From NCBI GenBank assembly GCA_902768325.1, contig CACXKY010000004.1:1-42000 (forward strand): DNA of 42,000 bases. Reading direction: 5' to 3'. A program made the position numbers and the translations under genes. The notes beneath the pieces are model-generated. The model had not been told where the DNA came from, made no database searches, and saw only the letters and a program-made list of their open reading frames with translations. The DNA is from Fibrobacter succinogenes (lineage in GTDB: Bacteria; Fibrobacterota; Fibrobacteria; Fibrobacterales; Fibrobacteraceae). Shown here one piece after another: positions 7,629 to 15,533 of the stretch (the stretch's first letter is position 1; every line of letters starts with the position of its first letter).

Positions 7629-8630
7629 ATGTTTCTTCCTTTACCAGACGATTTTCATGCCCACCTGCGCCAGGGCGACCTGATGCCCGGCTATGTACGT
7701 GACCTTGTTAGCCAATTCGGGCGTGCCATCATTATGCCGAACACCGTCCCCGCGATGACATCGGCGAAGGCGATTGCCGAATACAAGGCGCAGATTCTGG
7801 ATGCCGCGAAGGACGTGCGCCCGGACTTTGAACCGCTCATGACGTTCAAGCTGAACCCGAACTACACGGAGCAGGACTTGAAGGACATGATGGCGGTAGG
7901 CGTTGTCGCGGGCAAGTACTACCCGGCGGGCGTCACGACGAACAGCGCCGACGGCATCAGCGATTTTGAAGCGGTTTTCCCCGTAGTCGCCATGATGGAA
8001 AAGCTGGGACTTGTGCTGTGCGTGCATGGCGAGGAACCGGGTGAGTTCTGCCTGGACCGCGAACCGGCGTTCATCAAGCGCGTGGAGACTCTGGCTGCCA
8101 AGTTCCCGAAGCTGAAGATTGTCTTTGAGCACCTGAGTTCCGCAAAGTCGGTCGAGGCGGTAAAGCGCCTGCCCGCCAACGTGGCGGCGACGTTCACGAT
8201 TCACCACCTGATGATGACTCTCGACGATATCGTCGGAGACGCCCTCAGGCCGCACCACTTTTGCAAACCGCTGCCGAAGCGGCCTGAAGACCGTGCCGCG
8301 ATCCGCGAAGCCGCCTTCAGCGGCAACCCGAAGTTCTTTCTCGGCACGGACTCCGCCCCGCACCAGCTGGGCAAGAAGGAATGTCCGTGCGGGGCGGCGG
8401 GCGTCTACAGCGCTCCCGTGGCCATCCCGCTGTTGGTACAGGAATTCGAGAAAGCCGGCCACCTAGACAAGCTTACGAATTTTATCGCCGGTTTCGGAGC
8501 CGATTTCTATGGCATTCCGCGCACCACAAAGCAGATCGAGGTCGTGAAAGAAGCATGGACAGTCCCGGCCGTGGTGAACGGCGTCGTTCCGCTTGCCGCA
8601 GGCCAGACACTTGAGTGGAAAATAAAGTAG
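7629..8630 (+). CDS. pyrC: Dihydroorotase PyrC, homodimeric type
   Basis: PyrC cyclises N-carbamoyl-aspartate to dihydroorotate, step 3 of pyrimidine synthesis. The zinc ligands of the E. coli-like class are all visible: DFHAHLR (8-14), the carboxylated lysine in VAGKYYPAG, His in CVHGEE, His in FEHLSS, and the catalytic Asp in GTDSAPH. The 333-residue length is slightly below E. coli PyrC (~348). ATG 7629 follows a good GAGAGGT site. It is separated from mlaF by a short repeat and from plsC by 63 bases containing an AT-rich promoter-like stretch. Confidence 0.96.
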   Translation: MFLPLPDDFHAHLRQGDLMPGYVRDLVSQFGRAIIMPNTVPAMTSAKAIAEYKAQILDAAKDVRPDFEPLMTFKLNPNYTEQDLKDMMAVGVVAGKYYPAGVTTNSADGISDFEAVFPVVAMMEKLGLVLCVHGEEPGEFCLDREPAFIKRVETLAAKFPKLKIVFEHLSSAKSVEAVKRLPANVAATFTIHHLMMTLDDIVGDALRPHHFCKPLPKRPEDRAAIREAAFSGNPKFFLGTDSAPHQLGKKECPCGAAGVYSAPVAIPLLVQEFEKAGHLDKLTNFIAGFGADFYGIPRTTKQIEVVKEAWTVPAVVNGVVPLAAGQTLEWKIK

Positions 8631-8693
8631 CGTTTGTCCTTTCCGCGCAAAAAATATACATTATAGGCATAGTTACCAACCCCCAGGAATTCT

Positions 8694-9458
8694 ATGTCTG
8701 TTTACCGCGCTTTTCTCGCAATTTTATACTACCTCATCGTCGTCGTCGGCATGTTAATCCTCGGCATCCCCTACATCATCTACAAGGGGTACATCCGCGG
8801 CCACAGGGAAGAAATCACGAACGTCTGCCAATTCTTCTTTACGCGCATCGCGTTCAAGCTGTTCCACATCACCCTCAAAATCGAAGGTGAAGAAAACATT
8901 CCGAAGGGTCGAAAAGGTTTCGTGATTGTCGCAAACCACCAGAGTTTCCTCGACATCAACGTCCTCTGGCCCGCCATCGGTAACGCCGCGTTCATGGCGA
9001 AAGCGAGCCTCTGGAAGGCCCCCATTTTCGGCTGGGTCATCAGCACCATCGGTTGCATTCCCGTCCACAAGAACCCGCGCAAGAACGCCGGCATGGGCAA
9101 GATGGTCGCCGAGCGCCTCGCGAAGGGCTACAACTTCACGGTATTCCCCGAAGGCCACCGCACCGAAGACGGCCACATGCTCAAGTTCCAGAACGGAATT
9201 TTCCGCATGGCAAAGGAACAGCGTTTCGACATCCTCCCCGTCACCCTCGTGAACACGGGCGAAATCCTCCCGAAGGTCAAGTGGTCCATTCGCGGAGGCG
9301 AAGTCAAAATTGTCGTCCACCCGATGGTGAAGGGCGAAGACTACGCAGACAAGCCGATGGGCGACCTGCGCGACGAACTACACGATTTGATTGAATCCGC
9401 AATGCCCTACAAGCAGCAAGAAATAGAAGCCGCCAAGGGCAATGCCAAGGAGGCCTAG
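8694..9458 (+). CDS. plsC: 1-acyl-sn-glycerol-3-phosphate acyltransferase PlsC
   Basis: PlsC acylates lysophosphatidic acid to phosphatidic acid at the inner membrane. A hydrophobic N-terminal helix spans ~8-30. The catalytic HX4D motif is NHQSFLD (His82, Asp87). The glycerol-phosphate-binding motif is FPEGHR (151-156), followed by LKFQNGIFRMA. The length of 254 is normal. The gene begins after CAGGA and an upstream AT-rich region (8645-8670). Its last codons hold the ribosome-binding site AAGGAGG of the RNase R gene, so the two are probably co-transcribed. Confidence 0.94.
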   Translation: MSVYRAFLAILYYLIVVVGMLILGIPYIIYKGYIRGHREEITNVCQFFFTRIAFKLFHITLKIEGEENIPKGRKGFVIVANHQSFLDINVLWPAIGNAAFMAKASLWKAPIFGWVISTIGCIPVHKNPRKNAGMGKMVAERLAKGYNFTVFPEGHRTEDGHMLKFQNGIFRMAKEQRFDILPVTLVNTGEILPKVKWSIRGGEVKIVVHPMVKGEDYADKPMGDLRDELHDLIESAMPYKQQEIEAAKGNAKEA

Positions 9459-9459
9459 A

Positions 9460-11748
9460 ATGGCTCAGCATTTACCTAGTGAAGAACAGATTATCGCTAT
9501 ACTCCGTGACGAACCGATGGTCGGGAGCCAGCTCCGCGGAGCGCTCGGACTTCCGAAAAAACAGAAGATGGCTTTCAAGCAACTCCTCGCCGACATGGTG
9601 GAGAGGGGACTCCTCAAGCGCACCAGCCATAAGGAATACCAGCTGGGCGACGGAGAACCGCTGGAAGAGAAAAACGAGAAGCGTCGCCGCAAATTCGCGG
9701 AGCAGGGCATCGAAGACAACCGCCGCCCCGGTGCACGTAGCCGCAGGCAGACCGGCAAGGAAAACGAGACCCGCGTGAAGCGCGGCATACTGCACCAGAT
9801 TGACGAAGAAAAATGGGAAGTCCACGAAATCGATACCGGCAAGGTATACGAGATGTGCCACCGCCGCCAGGCTCCGGGCAAGGAAGGCGAGAAGATCAAC
9901 TTTACGCTGTACCCGCACCCGAAACTCAAGCATAGCTATTTGGCGAAGGTGGACCATACCGCCGACGCCCTCAACGTCACCTGGGACGAAGTCAAGGCGA
10001 AGTTCATGGAAGAGAACAACCTTCCCAAGGACTTCTCCCCCGCCATCAAGAAATTTGTTGAAGGCATCAAGGAACCGAGCGCCAAGGATTTCAAGGGCCG
10101 TGTCGATTACCGCAAGCTCGACGTGCTCTGCATTGACCCCGACGGCGCCATGGACCATGACGACGCTATCAGCGTAGAACGCACCCCGAACGGCTACAAG
10201 CTCGGCGTCCATATCGCCGACGTGAGCTACTATGTGCCCGAAGGAAGCGAGCTGGACGAAGAAGCTCTCGAACGCAGCTACACGCAGTACCTGCCGTGGA
10301 CGGCCGTGCCGATGCTCCCCGAAAAGCTTTCGAGCGGCGTGTGCAGTTTGCACCAGGGCGTAGACCGCTGCGCCTTCACGTGCATGATGGAACTCGACAA
10401 GAACGCGAACGTACTCAGCTGGGATTTCCACCGCAGTATCGTGAACGTTTCCAAGGGCATCACCTACCGCGAAGCCGTGCAGATGATGGAAGCCGGAGAC
10501 GATTCCATCAAGGCGCTTTCCGAAGTGACCGCGTTGCTCAAGAAGAACCGCACCAAGGAAGGCCTGCTCGAATTCAAGAGCACCGAATACGGCTGCCAGT
10601 TCGACGAAAAGGGCGAGCCCGTCAAGATTATACCGCGCGAAACCGACGAATCGAATTCGTGGGTCGAAGAGTGCATGCTCATCGCGAACAACTGCTGCGC
10701 CAAGGAACTCTTGAAGCGCAAGCTCCAGGGCATCTACCGTATCCACGAAGCGCCCGATACCAAGGATATCATGGAGCTGTACTACATGTACCCGGACCTG
10801 TTCAAGGATTCACCCGTGATGTTGCGTGACCTGGGCAAGCCGAGGCGCGGCGACACGAACTTGAACCCGGTTGCCTTCAAGCTGTACCAGCACCTGGTAA
10901 AGCGCGCCGGTGACGACGAAACGCTCATGAACCGGATCCTCCGCAGTATGCAGAAGGCCCACTACGACAGCAACAGTTTCGGGCACTTCGCATTGAATTG
11001 GCAAGACTACAGCCACTTCACTTCGCCTATCCGCCGTTACGCCGACCTTTGGTGCCATCGCGAACTCGCGCGCAAGGGCAAGGAAATCAACGCCGAACGC
11101 GCGAACAGCGTCATCGAAGTATGCGACCTGATTTCGACGAACGAAATCAAGAATATGAAGGTGGAGCGCATTTCCATCAAGGTGTGCAGCTGCTGGATCT
11201 TGAAGAACCATATCGGTGACGACTTCGAAGCGACCGTCACGGGCATCGAGGAATGGGGCATCTACGTCTCCATCGCCGATCCGATTGCCGAAGGCCTCGT
11301 ACGCTTCCGCGACATCGTAGGCGAAGACTTCTACGTTTTCAACCCGGACCAGGGACTTGCCTTTGGCAAGAAGAGCGGACGCACATTCCGCCGTGGCGAC
11401 AAGGTTCTGGTGCGCCTGCTCCGCGTGGATCCGCTGCGCGGCCAGGCCGACTTCAGCATTTTGGAAAAGCTTAGCAGCGAACCGAAGAAGACGCGCCGTC
11501 AGGGCGAGCGCCGCAAGGAAGACCGTGCCGACCGCGCGGCCGCCGCAGAAGCCCTCGGTTACCTGAGCCAGCCCGATGAATTCGACGGCGATGACTACGA
11601 GCCCGAATACCAGCCCGTCAAGCGCAACCGCGAGCAACGCCGCAAGGCCCAGTTCGCCGGCCGCGAAAGGGGCCGCAACCGCGACAATTCCCGCAGCGAA
11701 TCCCGCAACGATTCCCGCGGTAAAAAAGCCCGCGGCAGAAGGCGCTAA
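9460..11748 (+). CDS. rnr: Ribonuclease R (RNB-family 3'-5' exoribonuclease)
   Basis: RNase R degrades structured RNA from the 3' end. In order, the protein has an N-terminal winged-helix segment (~1-65), a charged linker and cold-shock-like domains. The RNB catalytic domain carries DPDGAMDHDDA near residue 226, with the four metal-binding Asp, and HFTSPIRRYADLWCHREL. A C-terminal S1 domain (from about FEATVTGIEEWGIYVS) follows. It ends in an Arg-rich, disordered tail of ~90 residues. ATG 9460 lies six bases after a perfect AAGGAGG (9447-9453), so it is preferred over an ATG at 9442. The length is 762 residues. RNB and S1 order fits RNase R more than RNase II. Confidence 0.95.
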   Translation: MAQHLPSEEQIIAILRDEPMVGSQLRGALGLPKKQKMAFKQLLADMVERGLLKRTSHKEYQLGDGEPLEEKNEKRRRKFAEQGIEDNRRPGARSRRQTGKENETRVKRGILHQIDEEKWEVHEIDTGKVYEMCHRRQAPGKEGEKINFTLYPHPKLKHSYLAKVDHTADALNVTWDEVKAKFMEENNLPKDFSPAIKKFVEGIKEPSAKDFKGRVDYRKLDVLCIDPDGAMDHDDAISVERTPNGYKLGVHIADVSYYVPEGSELDEEALERSYTQYLPWTAVPMLPEKLSSGVCSLHQGVDRCAFTCMMELDKNANVLSWDFHRSIVNVSKGITYREAVQMMEAGDDSIKALSEVTALLKKNRTKEGLLEFKSTEYGCQFDEKGEPVKIIPRETDESNSWVEECMLIANNCCAKELLKRKLQGIYRIHEAPDTKDIMELYYMYPDLFKDSPVMLRDLGKPRRGDTNLNPVAFKLYQHLVKRAGDDETLMNRILRSMQKAHYDSNSFGHFALNWQDYSHFTSPIRRYADLWCHRELARKGKEINAERANSVIEVCDLISTNEIKNMKVERISIKVCSCWILKNHIGDDFEATVTGIEEWGIYVSIADPIAEGLVRFRDIVGEDFYVFNPDQGLAFGKKSGRTFRRGDKVLVRLLRVDPLRGQADFSILEKLSSEPKKTRRQGERRKEDRADRAAAAEALGYLSQPDEFDGDDYEPEYQPVKRNREQRRKAQFAGRERGRNRDNSRSESRNDSRGKKARGRRR

Positions 11749-11765
11749 CGGTGGCAAGGTCGGCC

Positions 11766-12665
11766 ATGAAAATCGCGCTCTACGCGAGCTACCAGGAGGG
11801 AGCGGAGCTGCCCGGCTACGTGCGCTACGCCCTCAGCCACCTGGCTAAAACCGATTTCCGGGTCATCCTGCTCACCAATGAACGTACGCTATCGCAAGAG
11901 ACCTACGAGTTCCTTGCCGACAACAGCATCGAGCTGTTCCTGACGCAAAACCACGGCTTCGATTTCGGCATGTGGAGGCGCTACCTGCATATGCAGGCCA
12001 TCAGCAATTCCGTAAACGGCTCGGCCAACGAGCCGAATACCGCCGGCAACATCGAACGCTTGCTCCTAATCAACGATTCCGTTGTCTATTACCAGGACAA
12101 GTTCGAGGAATACTTCGAACAGGCCGAAAAAAGCCACGCCGACGTAGTCTCGCTAACGTCCAACGACGAATTCGCGCCGCACCTGCAATCGTTCTTTTTG
12201 TACATGAAGCCTGCCGCATTGGGCGTATTCTTCATGCACCTCTTTGAAACGCCGGAACAGGAAAACTTTTACGACGTGACGCGCCGCCTCGAAGTGGCGC
12301 TCAGCGAAAAATTCGGCGAAGCCGACGTCAAGATGGAATCGCTGTACCATACGGAGCGCCCCGTCTTTTTCGCCTACAAGGAACTCATCGAACAGGGGGC
12401 AGGGTTCATCAAGCGCAAACTCTTGCAGCGCCGTTTCGACTACGAAGAAAAGAAGCACTTCGTGCGTTACCACGCCTACGACGCCCTGAACGAGAATTAC
12501 CTCGCCCTCATCAAGAAGGCCGGATTCGCCCCAGACTTCAAAGAGGAATGGTTCCCGAAGTGCACCGACACGCTCGTTTCCCGCGCCAAGGACTTCCTCT
12601 GGGAAAAAGCCTTCCAGGTCGCCGGATTCCCCGCAAAGCGGTTTATCGACAAATTCAAAAAATAA
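11766..12665 (+). CDS. RgpF-like (rhamnan synthesis F) surface polysaccharide protein
   Basis: This 299-residue protein resembles the RgpF family, which act in rhamnose-rich polysaccharide or O-antigen assembly and are often glycosyltransferase-like. Family-like motifs are NHGFDFGMWRRYL, then RLLLINDSVVYY, then APHLQSFFLYM. Start MKIALYASYQEG (11766) looks natural; a GTG at 11751 in the same frame is also possible. There is no signal peptide or membrane helix, so it is expected on the cytoplasmic side. It follows RNase R by 17 bases and ends at a two-way terminator. No other polysaccharide genes lie nearby, so the pathway is uncertain. Confidence 0.7.
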   Translation: MKIALYASYQEGAELPGYVRYALSHLAKTDFRVILLTNERTLSQETYEFLADNSIELFLTQNHGFDFGMWRRYLHMQAISNSVNGSANEPNTAGNIERLLLINDSVVYYQDKFEEYFEQAEKSHADVVSLTSNDEFAPHLQSFFLYMKPAALGVFFMHLFETPEQENFYDVTRRLEVALSEKFGEADVKMESLYHTERPVFFAYKELIEQGAGFIKRKLLQRRFDYEEKKHFVRYHAYDALNENYLALIKKAGFAPDFKEEWFPKCTDTLVSRAKDFLWEKAFQVAGFPAKRFIDKFKK

Positions 12666-12674
12666 GAGATACGA

Positions 12675-12702
12675 AAAAAGAACCGCCAGCGCGGCCCTTT
12701 TT
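12675..12702. terminator. Bidirectional terminator between rgpF-like gene and yidC
   Basis: AAAAAG pairs with CTTTTT and CCGC pairs with GCGG around a CAGC loop, with a 2x2 mismatch between the two stems. A-tract and T-tract make it work on both strands, which suits two convergent genes. Confidence 0.6.
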
Positions 12703-12703
12703 C

Positions 12704-12738
12704 AATGTGAAATTGGAAATGAGTAATGTGAAATTACT
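12704..12738. repeat. Degenerate heptamer tandem repeat (AATGTGA)
   Basis: Five phased units are present: AATGTGA, AATTGGA, AATGAGT, AATGTGA, AATTACT. The run lies between the terminator and yidC, and its last unit includes the yidC stop codon. Confidence 0.5.
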
Positions 12739-14575
12739 TCTTTACGATTTCAGCGTCCTTCACTTCCTTGCCGTTAAGCTTGGAAGACGTCGTAGCCGGA
12801 ACGAGATTGCGGTTGATGACCTTGTACTGGACGATGCTCCAGAGGTTCGAGACAATCCAGTAGAGCACGAGACCGGAAGGCATCACCGCGCTGAACAGGA
12901 ACATCATGGCAGGCATCATCCACACCATCATCTTCTGCTGGGCAGGGTCCATGCCGGCGCTACCGCTCATGGTGACCTTCGTCTGGAAGTAAGTCGTCAC
13001 CACCATGATCCACGGGAGGATGGCAAGGCCGGACGGCATCACGAACGGGATGGAGAATCCGCTCCATACCACGTCACTCTTGCTCAGGTCTGAAATCCAG
13101 AGGAAGGCGGGCATGCCACGCAGTTCCATGGCGCGGCCAAGTACGAAGAAAAGGCCCATGAAGATCGGCATCTGGATAAACATCGGAAGGCATCCGCCCG
13201 TACAACTCGCCAGCGGGTTGATGTTGTTCTTGCTGTAGAGTTCCATAATGGCCGCCTGCTTCTTCTGCGGGTCACTACGGTACTTCACGTTGATGGCGTC
13301 AATCTGCGGTTTGAGCTTCGCCATGCCGCGGGTAGACTTCATCTGCTTGATGGTGAACGGAGTCGTAATACCGCGCACGATGAACGTCACGAGGATGATG
13401 GCCACGCCGTAGTTCGGGATGATGGAATAGAAGAACTTGAGCAGCTTGAGCAGCCACTTGCAAATCCATACGAACCAGACACTGGAACCGGGGAACCACT
13501 TGGAACCCGTCACGATAATCTTTTCATAGCCCTGGCCAAGCGCTTCGACTTCGTCCCACTGGAGCGGGAGCACCATGAGGCTGTAGGCCACGGAATCGCT
13601 ACGGATGTCGTCGGCAATGGAAAGGCTGTAGGTACCGGGATCGGACTTGCCTTCTGCCGGGACCGCGATGTGCTTACCCTTCACCTTGGCCGGCACCGGG
13701 CTGTCGAACTGTACCGACATCGCCACGTACTTACGGCGCATACCCACCCAGTAGTACTGGGCTTCGTCAAACTTCATTTCGTCGGAGAACGTTTCGCGTT
13801 CGGTAATTTCGCTGTTCTTGTAAATGACTTCGCTGAAGAAGTAGCTTGTACCGCCGAAGCTCTTGCCTTCCGGAAAGACTTCCGTTTCCTTCATGCCGCC
13901 CTTCCAAGCGAGCTCGTAGGTAGCAGGCTTGAACCCGACAAAGCGGTTGCTCTGGCGGACAGCGACGCCATCCTTCGTAAAGCCGTAAGAGCGGACGACC
14001 TGGTTCCCGTTCGCATCCGTAAACGTAAACACCACGCTCGTATCGGCATCCACCGTAATCCACTCGGGAGCGTCAACAGCAAAGAGGGCATCGCCCAGGT
14101 CGGCAGCGCCAAGCTTCAAGTCGAGGGCGCCGAGCGCCGTATCTTGGATGAGTTCGGGGAAGTTGCCGGCAGAATCCTTCAGAGCCTTCACGATAACGCT
14201 CTGGACCTTGCCGCCCTTGTTGGAAAGCGTCATGATGAACTTGTCGGTTTCGACCGTCACCGTACGCGGGACGATGGCGGGCTTGGCCGCGGCAGAAGAA
14301 TCGCTAGCGGAGTCGGCCACGGCGACAGCGGAATCAGCGGTTTCGACGGGGGCCGCACCGAGAACGGGAGGTTCCTTGACCTCAGGAGCGTTCACCGGGA
14401 GCACCAGTTCGGAAGCGGCGGTGTCCTTGGCCCTTTCGATCTGCTCGGCAGCCTGCTTGGCCTGGGCCGCGGCCTTAGCCTTGGCCTGCGCCTCGGCTTG
14501 CGCGGAATTCGTGGTCATCCACCAGATGACAATCACAGCCATCAGGACGGAACCGATAATAGTATTCTTGTTCAT
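12734..14575 (-). CDS. yidC: Membrane protein insertase YidC
   Basis: YidC inserts inner membrane proteins alone or with Sec. The 613 residues show an N-terminal anchor (IIGSVLMAVIVIWWM), an Ala/Lys/Gln-rich linker (~25-110) and a large periplasmic domain (~105-350). A C-terminal core of about five helices begins around LLKLLKFFYSIIPNYGVAIIL. The core includes the positive residue region GITTPFTIKQMKSTRGMAKLKPQ (split here by position ~400). The tail ends KDAEIVKK. The Gram-negative long form fits a diderm. The start ATG 14575 follows AAGGA. Its 5' end overlaps yidD by four bases. Confidence 0.97.
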   Translation of the reverse strand: MNKNTIIGSVLMAVIVIWWMTTNSAQAEAQAKAKAAAQAKQAAEQIERAKDTAASELVLPVNAPEVKEPPVLGAAPVETADSAVAVADSASDSSAAAKPAIVPRTVTVETDKFIMTLSNKGGKVQSVIVKALKDSAGNFPELIQDTALGALDLKLGAADLGDALFAVDAPEWITVDADTSVVFTFTDANGNQVVRSYGFTKDGVAVRQSNRFVGFKPATYELAWKGGMKETEVFPEGKSFGGTSYFFSEVIYKNSEITERETFSDEMKFDEAQYYWVGMRRKYVAMSVQFDSPVPAKVKGKHIAVPAEGKSDPGTYSLSIADDIRSDSVAYSLMVLPLQWDEVEALGQGYEKIIVTGSKWFPGSSVWFVWICKWLLKLLKFFYSIIPNYGVAIILVTFIVRGITTPFTIKQMKSTRGMAKLKPQIDAINVKYRSDPQKKQAAIMELYSKNNINPLASCTGGCLPMFIQMPIFMGLFFVLGRAMELRGMPAFLWISDLSKSDVVWSGFSIPFVMPSGLAILPWIMVVTTYFQTKVTMSGSAGMDPAQQKMMVWMMPAMMFLFSAVMPSGLVLYWIVSNLWSIVQYKVINRNLVPATTSSKLNGKEVKDAEIVKK

Positions 14576-14823
14576 TTTTTTTCCTTTCTGGGCGGAACCG
14601 GGTCATAGCCGCCCTTGCAGAAGGGGTTGCACCTTAGAATCCTAAAAACAGCAAGATAGAAACCTTTGATGGGGCCGTGTACACGGAGTGCCTCGATTGC
14701 ATACTGCGAACACGTTGGCTGGAACCGGCACACCCCGCCGAAAAAGTACGGGTGGACTATCTGGTAGATCCGGATAGGTACAATCAGCACCTTCGAAATC
14801 GCAGCACTAATCTTCCCCAGCAT
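14572..14823 (-). CDS. yidD: Membrane protein insertion efficiency factor YidD
   Basis: This short 83-residue protein helps YidC-dependent insertion. The family signature is complete: HPYFFGGVCRFQPTCSQYAIEAL, then HGPIKGFYLAVFRILRCNPFCKGGYDPVP, given here as separate blocks around residues 24-77. The N-terminal amphipathic helix binds the membrane. The start overlaps the 3' end of rnpA by 17 bases and its end overlaps yidC by four, giving the classical rpmH-rnpA-yidD-yidC order. Confidence 0.96.
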   Translation of the reverse strand: MLGKISAAISKVLIVPIRIYQIVHPYFFGGVCRFQPTCSQYAIEALRVHGPIKGFYLAVFRILRCNPFCKGGYDPVPPRKEKK

Positions 14824-15172
14824 CGGCAGTCGCTCCTTCGGGGAGGGTCCACTCCATCTTGCGGAACAGCTTCATCGCGGATTCCCGCAGGCGAGCTGGC
14901 GTCATCTGCGGGGCAGGGTCGGTCACCACGATCATCGCCCAGACAGGCTTCTTGATCTGCGGGACCATCCCAAAAAACAATGGCCGCAGGACTCTGCGAC
15001 ACTTGTTTCGGTATACGGCATTGCCGTTCTTCTTTTTAGCCAAAAAACAGAAACGACAAAAACCGTCCGGGCTTTCAATCCACTTCATCGACAAGGACGG
15101 AGAGCGGACGAATTTCCCTTGGACGGCTACTTGCCGGTAGTCTGGCTGAGCCGGCAGCCGATAAGAACGCAG
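14807..15172 (-). CDS. rnpA: Ribonuclease P protein component RnpA, start uncertain
   Basis: RnpA supports the catalytic RNase P RNA in tRNA 5' maturation. The RNR-like signature RNKCRRVLRPLFF is present and the gene lies between rpmH and yidD. The frame is open from 15202, and conserved-looking N-terminal sequence (LRSYRLPAQPDYRQVAVQGK) lies upstream of the first ordinary start codons (TTG 15094, ATG 15088). No ATG, GTG or TTG occurs in that upstream part. A CTG at 15172 would give 121 residues, the usual size, and is used here as a guess. Starting at 15094 would leave 95 residues lacking the first helix and strand. A sequence error is another explanation. Confidence 0.72.
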   Translation of the reverse strand: MRSYRLPAQPDYRQVAVQGKFVRSPSLSMKWIESPDGFCRFCFLAKKKNGNAVYRNKCRRVLRPLFFGMVPQIKKPVWAMIVVTDPAPQMTPARLRESAMKLFRKMEWTLPEGATADAGED

Positions 15173-15195
15173 AGTGGCTATAAGCCAGCCCCGAC

Positions 15196-15351
15196 TTACT
15201 TCTTATAAACGGTATCGCTGATGGTCAAGCGCTTGCGGCCCTTGGCGCGGCGACGGCTCAGGACGGCACGACCCCAACGGTCTTCCATGCGTGCCATGAA
15301 ACCATGCTTGTTGACACGCTTACGATTATGAGGCTGGAATGTTCTTTTCAT
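15196..15351 (-). CDS. rpmH: 50S ribosomal protein L34
   Basis: This 51-residue protein is a clear L34: [18 protein letters not shown] at the start, then [20 protein letters not shown], and a short extension [10 protein letters not shown]. It is a structural protein of the large subunit. It is the first gene of the minus-strand rpmH-rnpA-yidD-yidC operon, with a TAAATTTG promoter box 39 bases upstream. No dnaA lies next to it, although rpmH often neighbours dnaA in other bacteria. Confidence 0.97.
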   Translation of the reverse strand: MKRTFQPHNRKRVNKHGFMARMEDRWGRAVLSRRRAKGRKRLTISDTVYKK

Positions 15352-15390
15352 GATAAAACCTTTTTATAGATGCAAATTTTCTATGAGTCG

Positions 15391-15398
15391 CAAATTTA
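15391..15398 (-). promoter_or_regulatory. Promoter box TAAATTTG upstream of rpmH
   Basis: An exact TAnnTTTG match lies on the minus strand. TTGATT, 17 bases further upstream on that strand, may serve as its -33 partner. It probably drives the rpmH-rnpA-yidD-yidC operon. The remaining gap up to 15533 holds two near-identical words, TTAATCAACA and TTTATCAACA, 11 bases apart. Confidence 0.5.
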
Positions 15399-15533
15399 GC
15401 AAAAAAACACGACAAATCAAGGGTGTTTCCGGGCGGAGAAGCATTTTTCAGCCCGAAAAAGGCAATATCACCAAACGACCCTACATTTAATCAACAATTT
15501 ATCAACACAAGGTGTTTTACCCAGAGCCGAGCG

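Noticed and set aside
9472..11757. Two long minus-strand frames opposite RNase R
   Set aside because: RNase R motifs are complete on the plus strand; the antisense products have no motifs.
15352..15533. Origin of replication next to rpmH
   Set aside because: Only two imperfect DnaA-like words, no dnaA or dnaN nearby and no AT-rich unwinding repeats.
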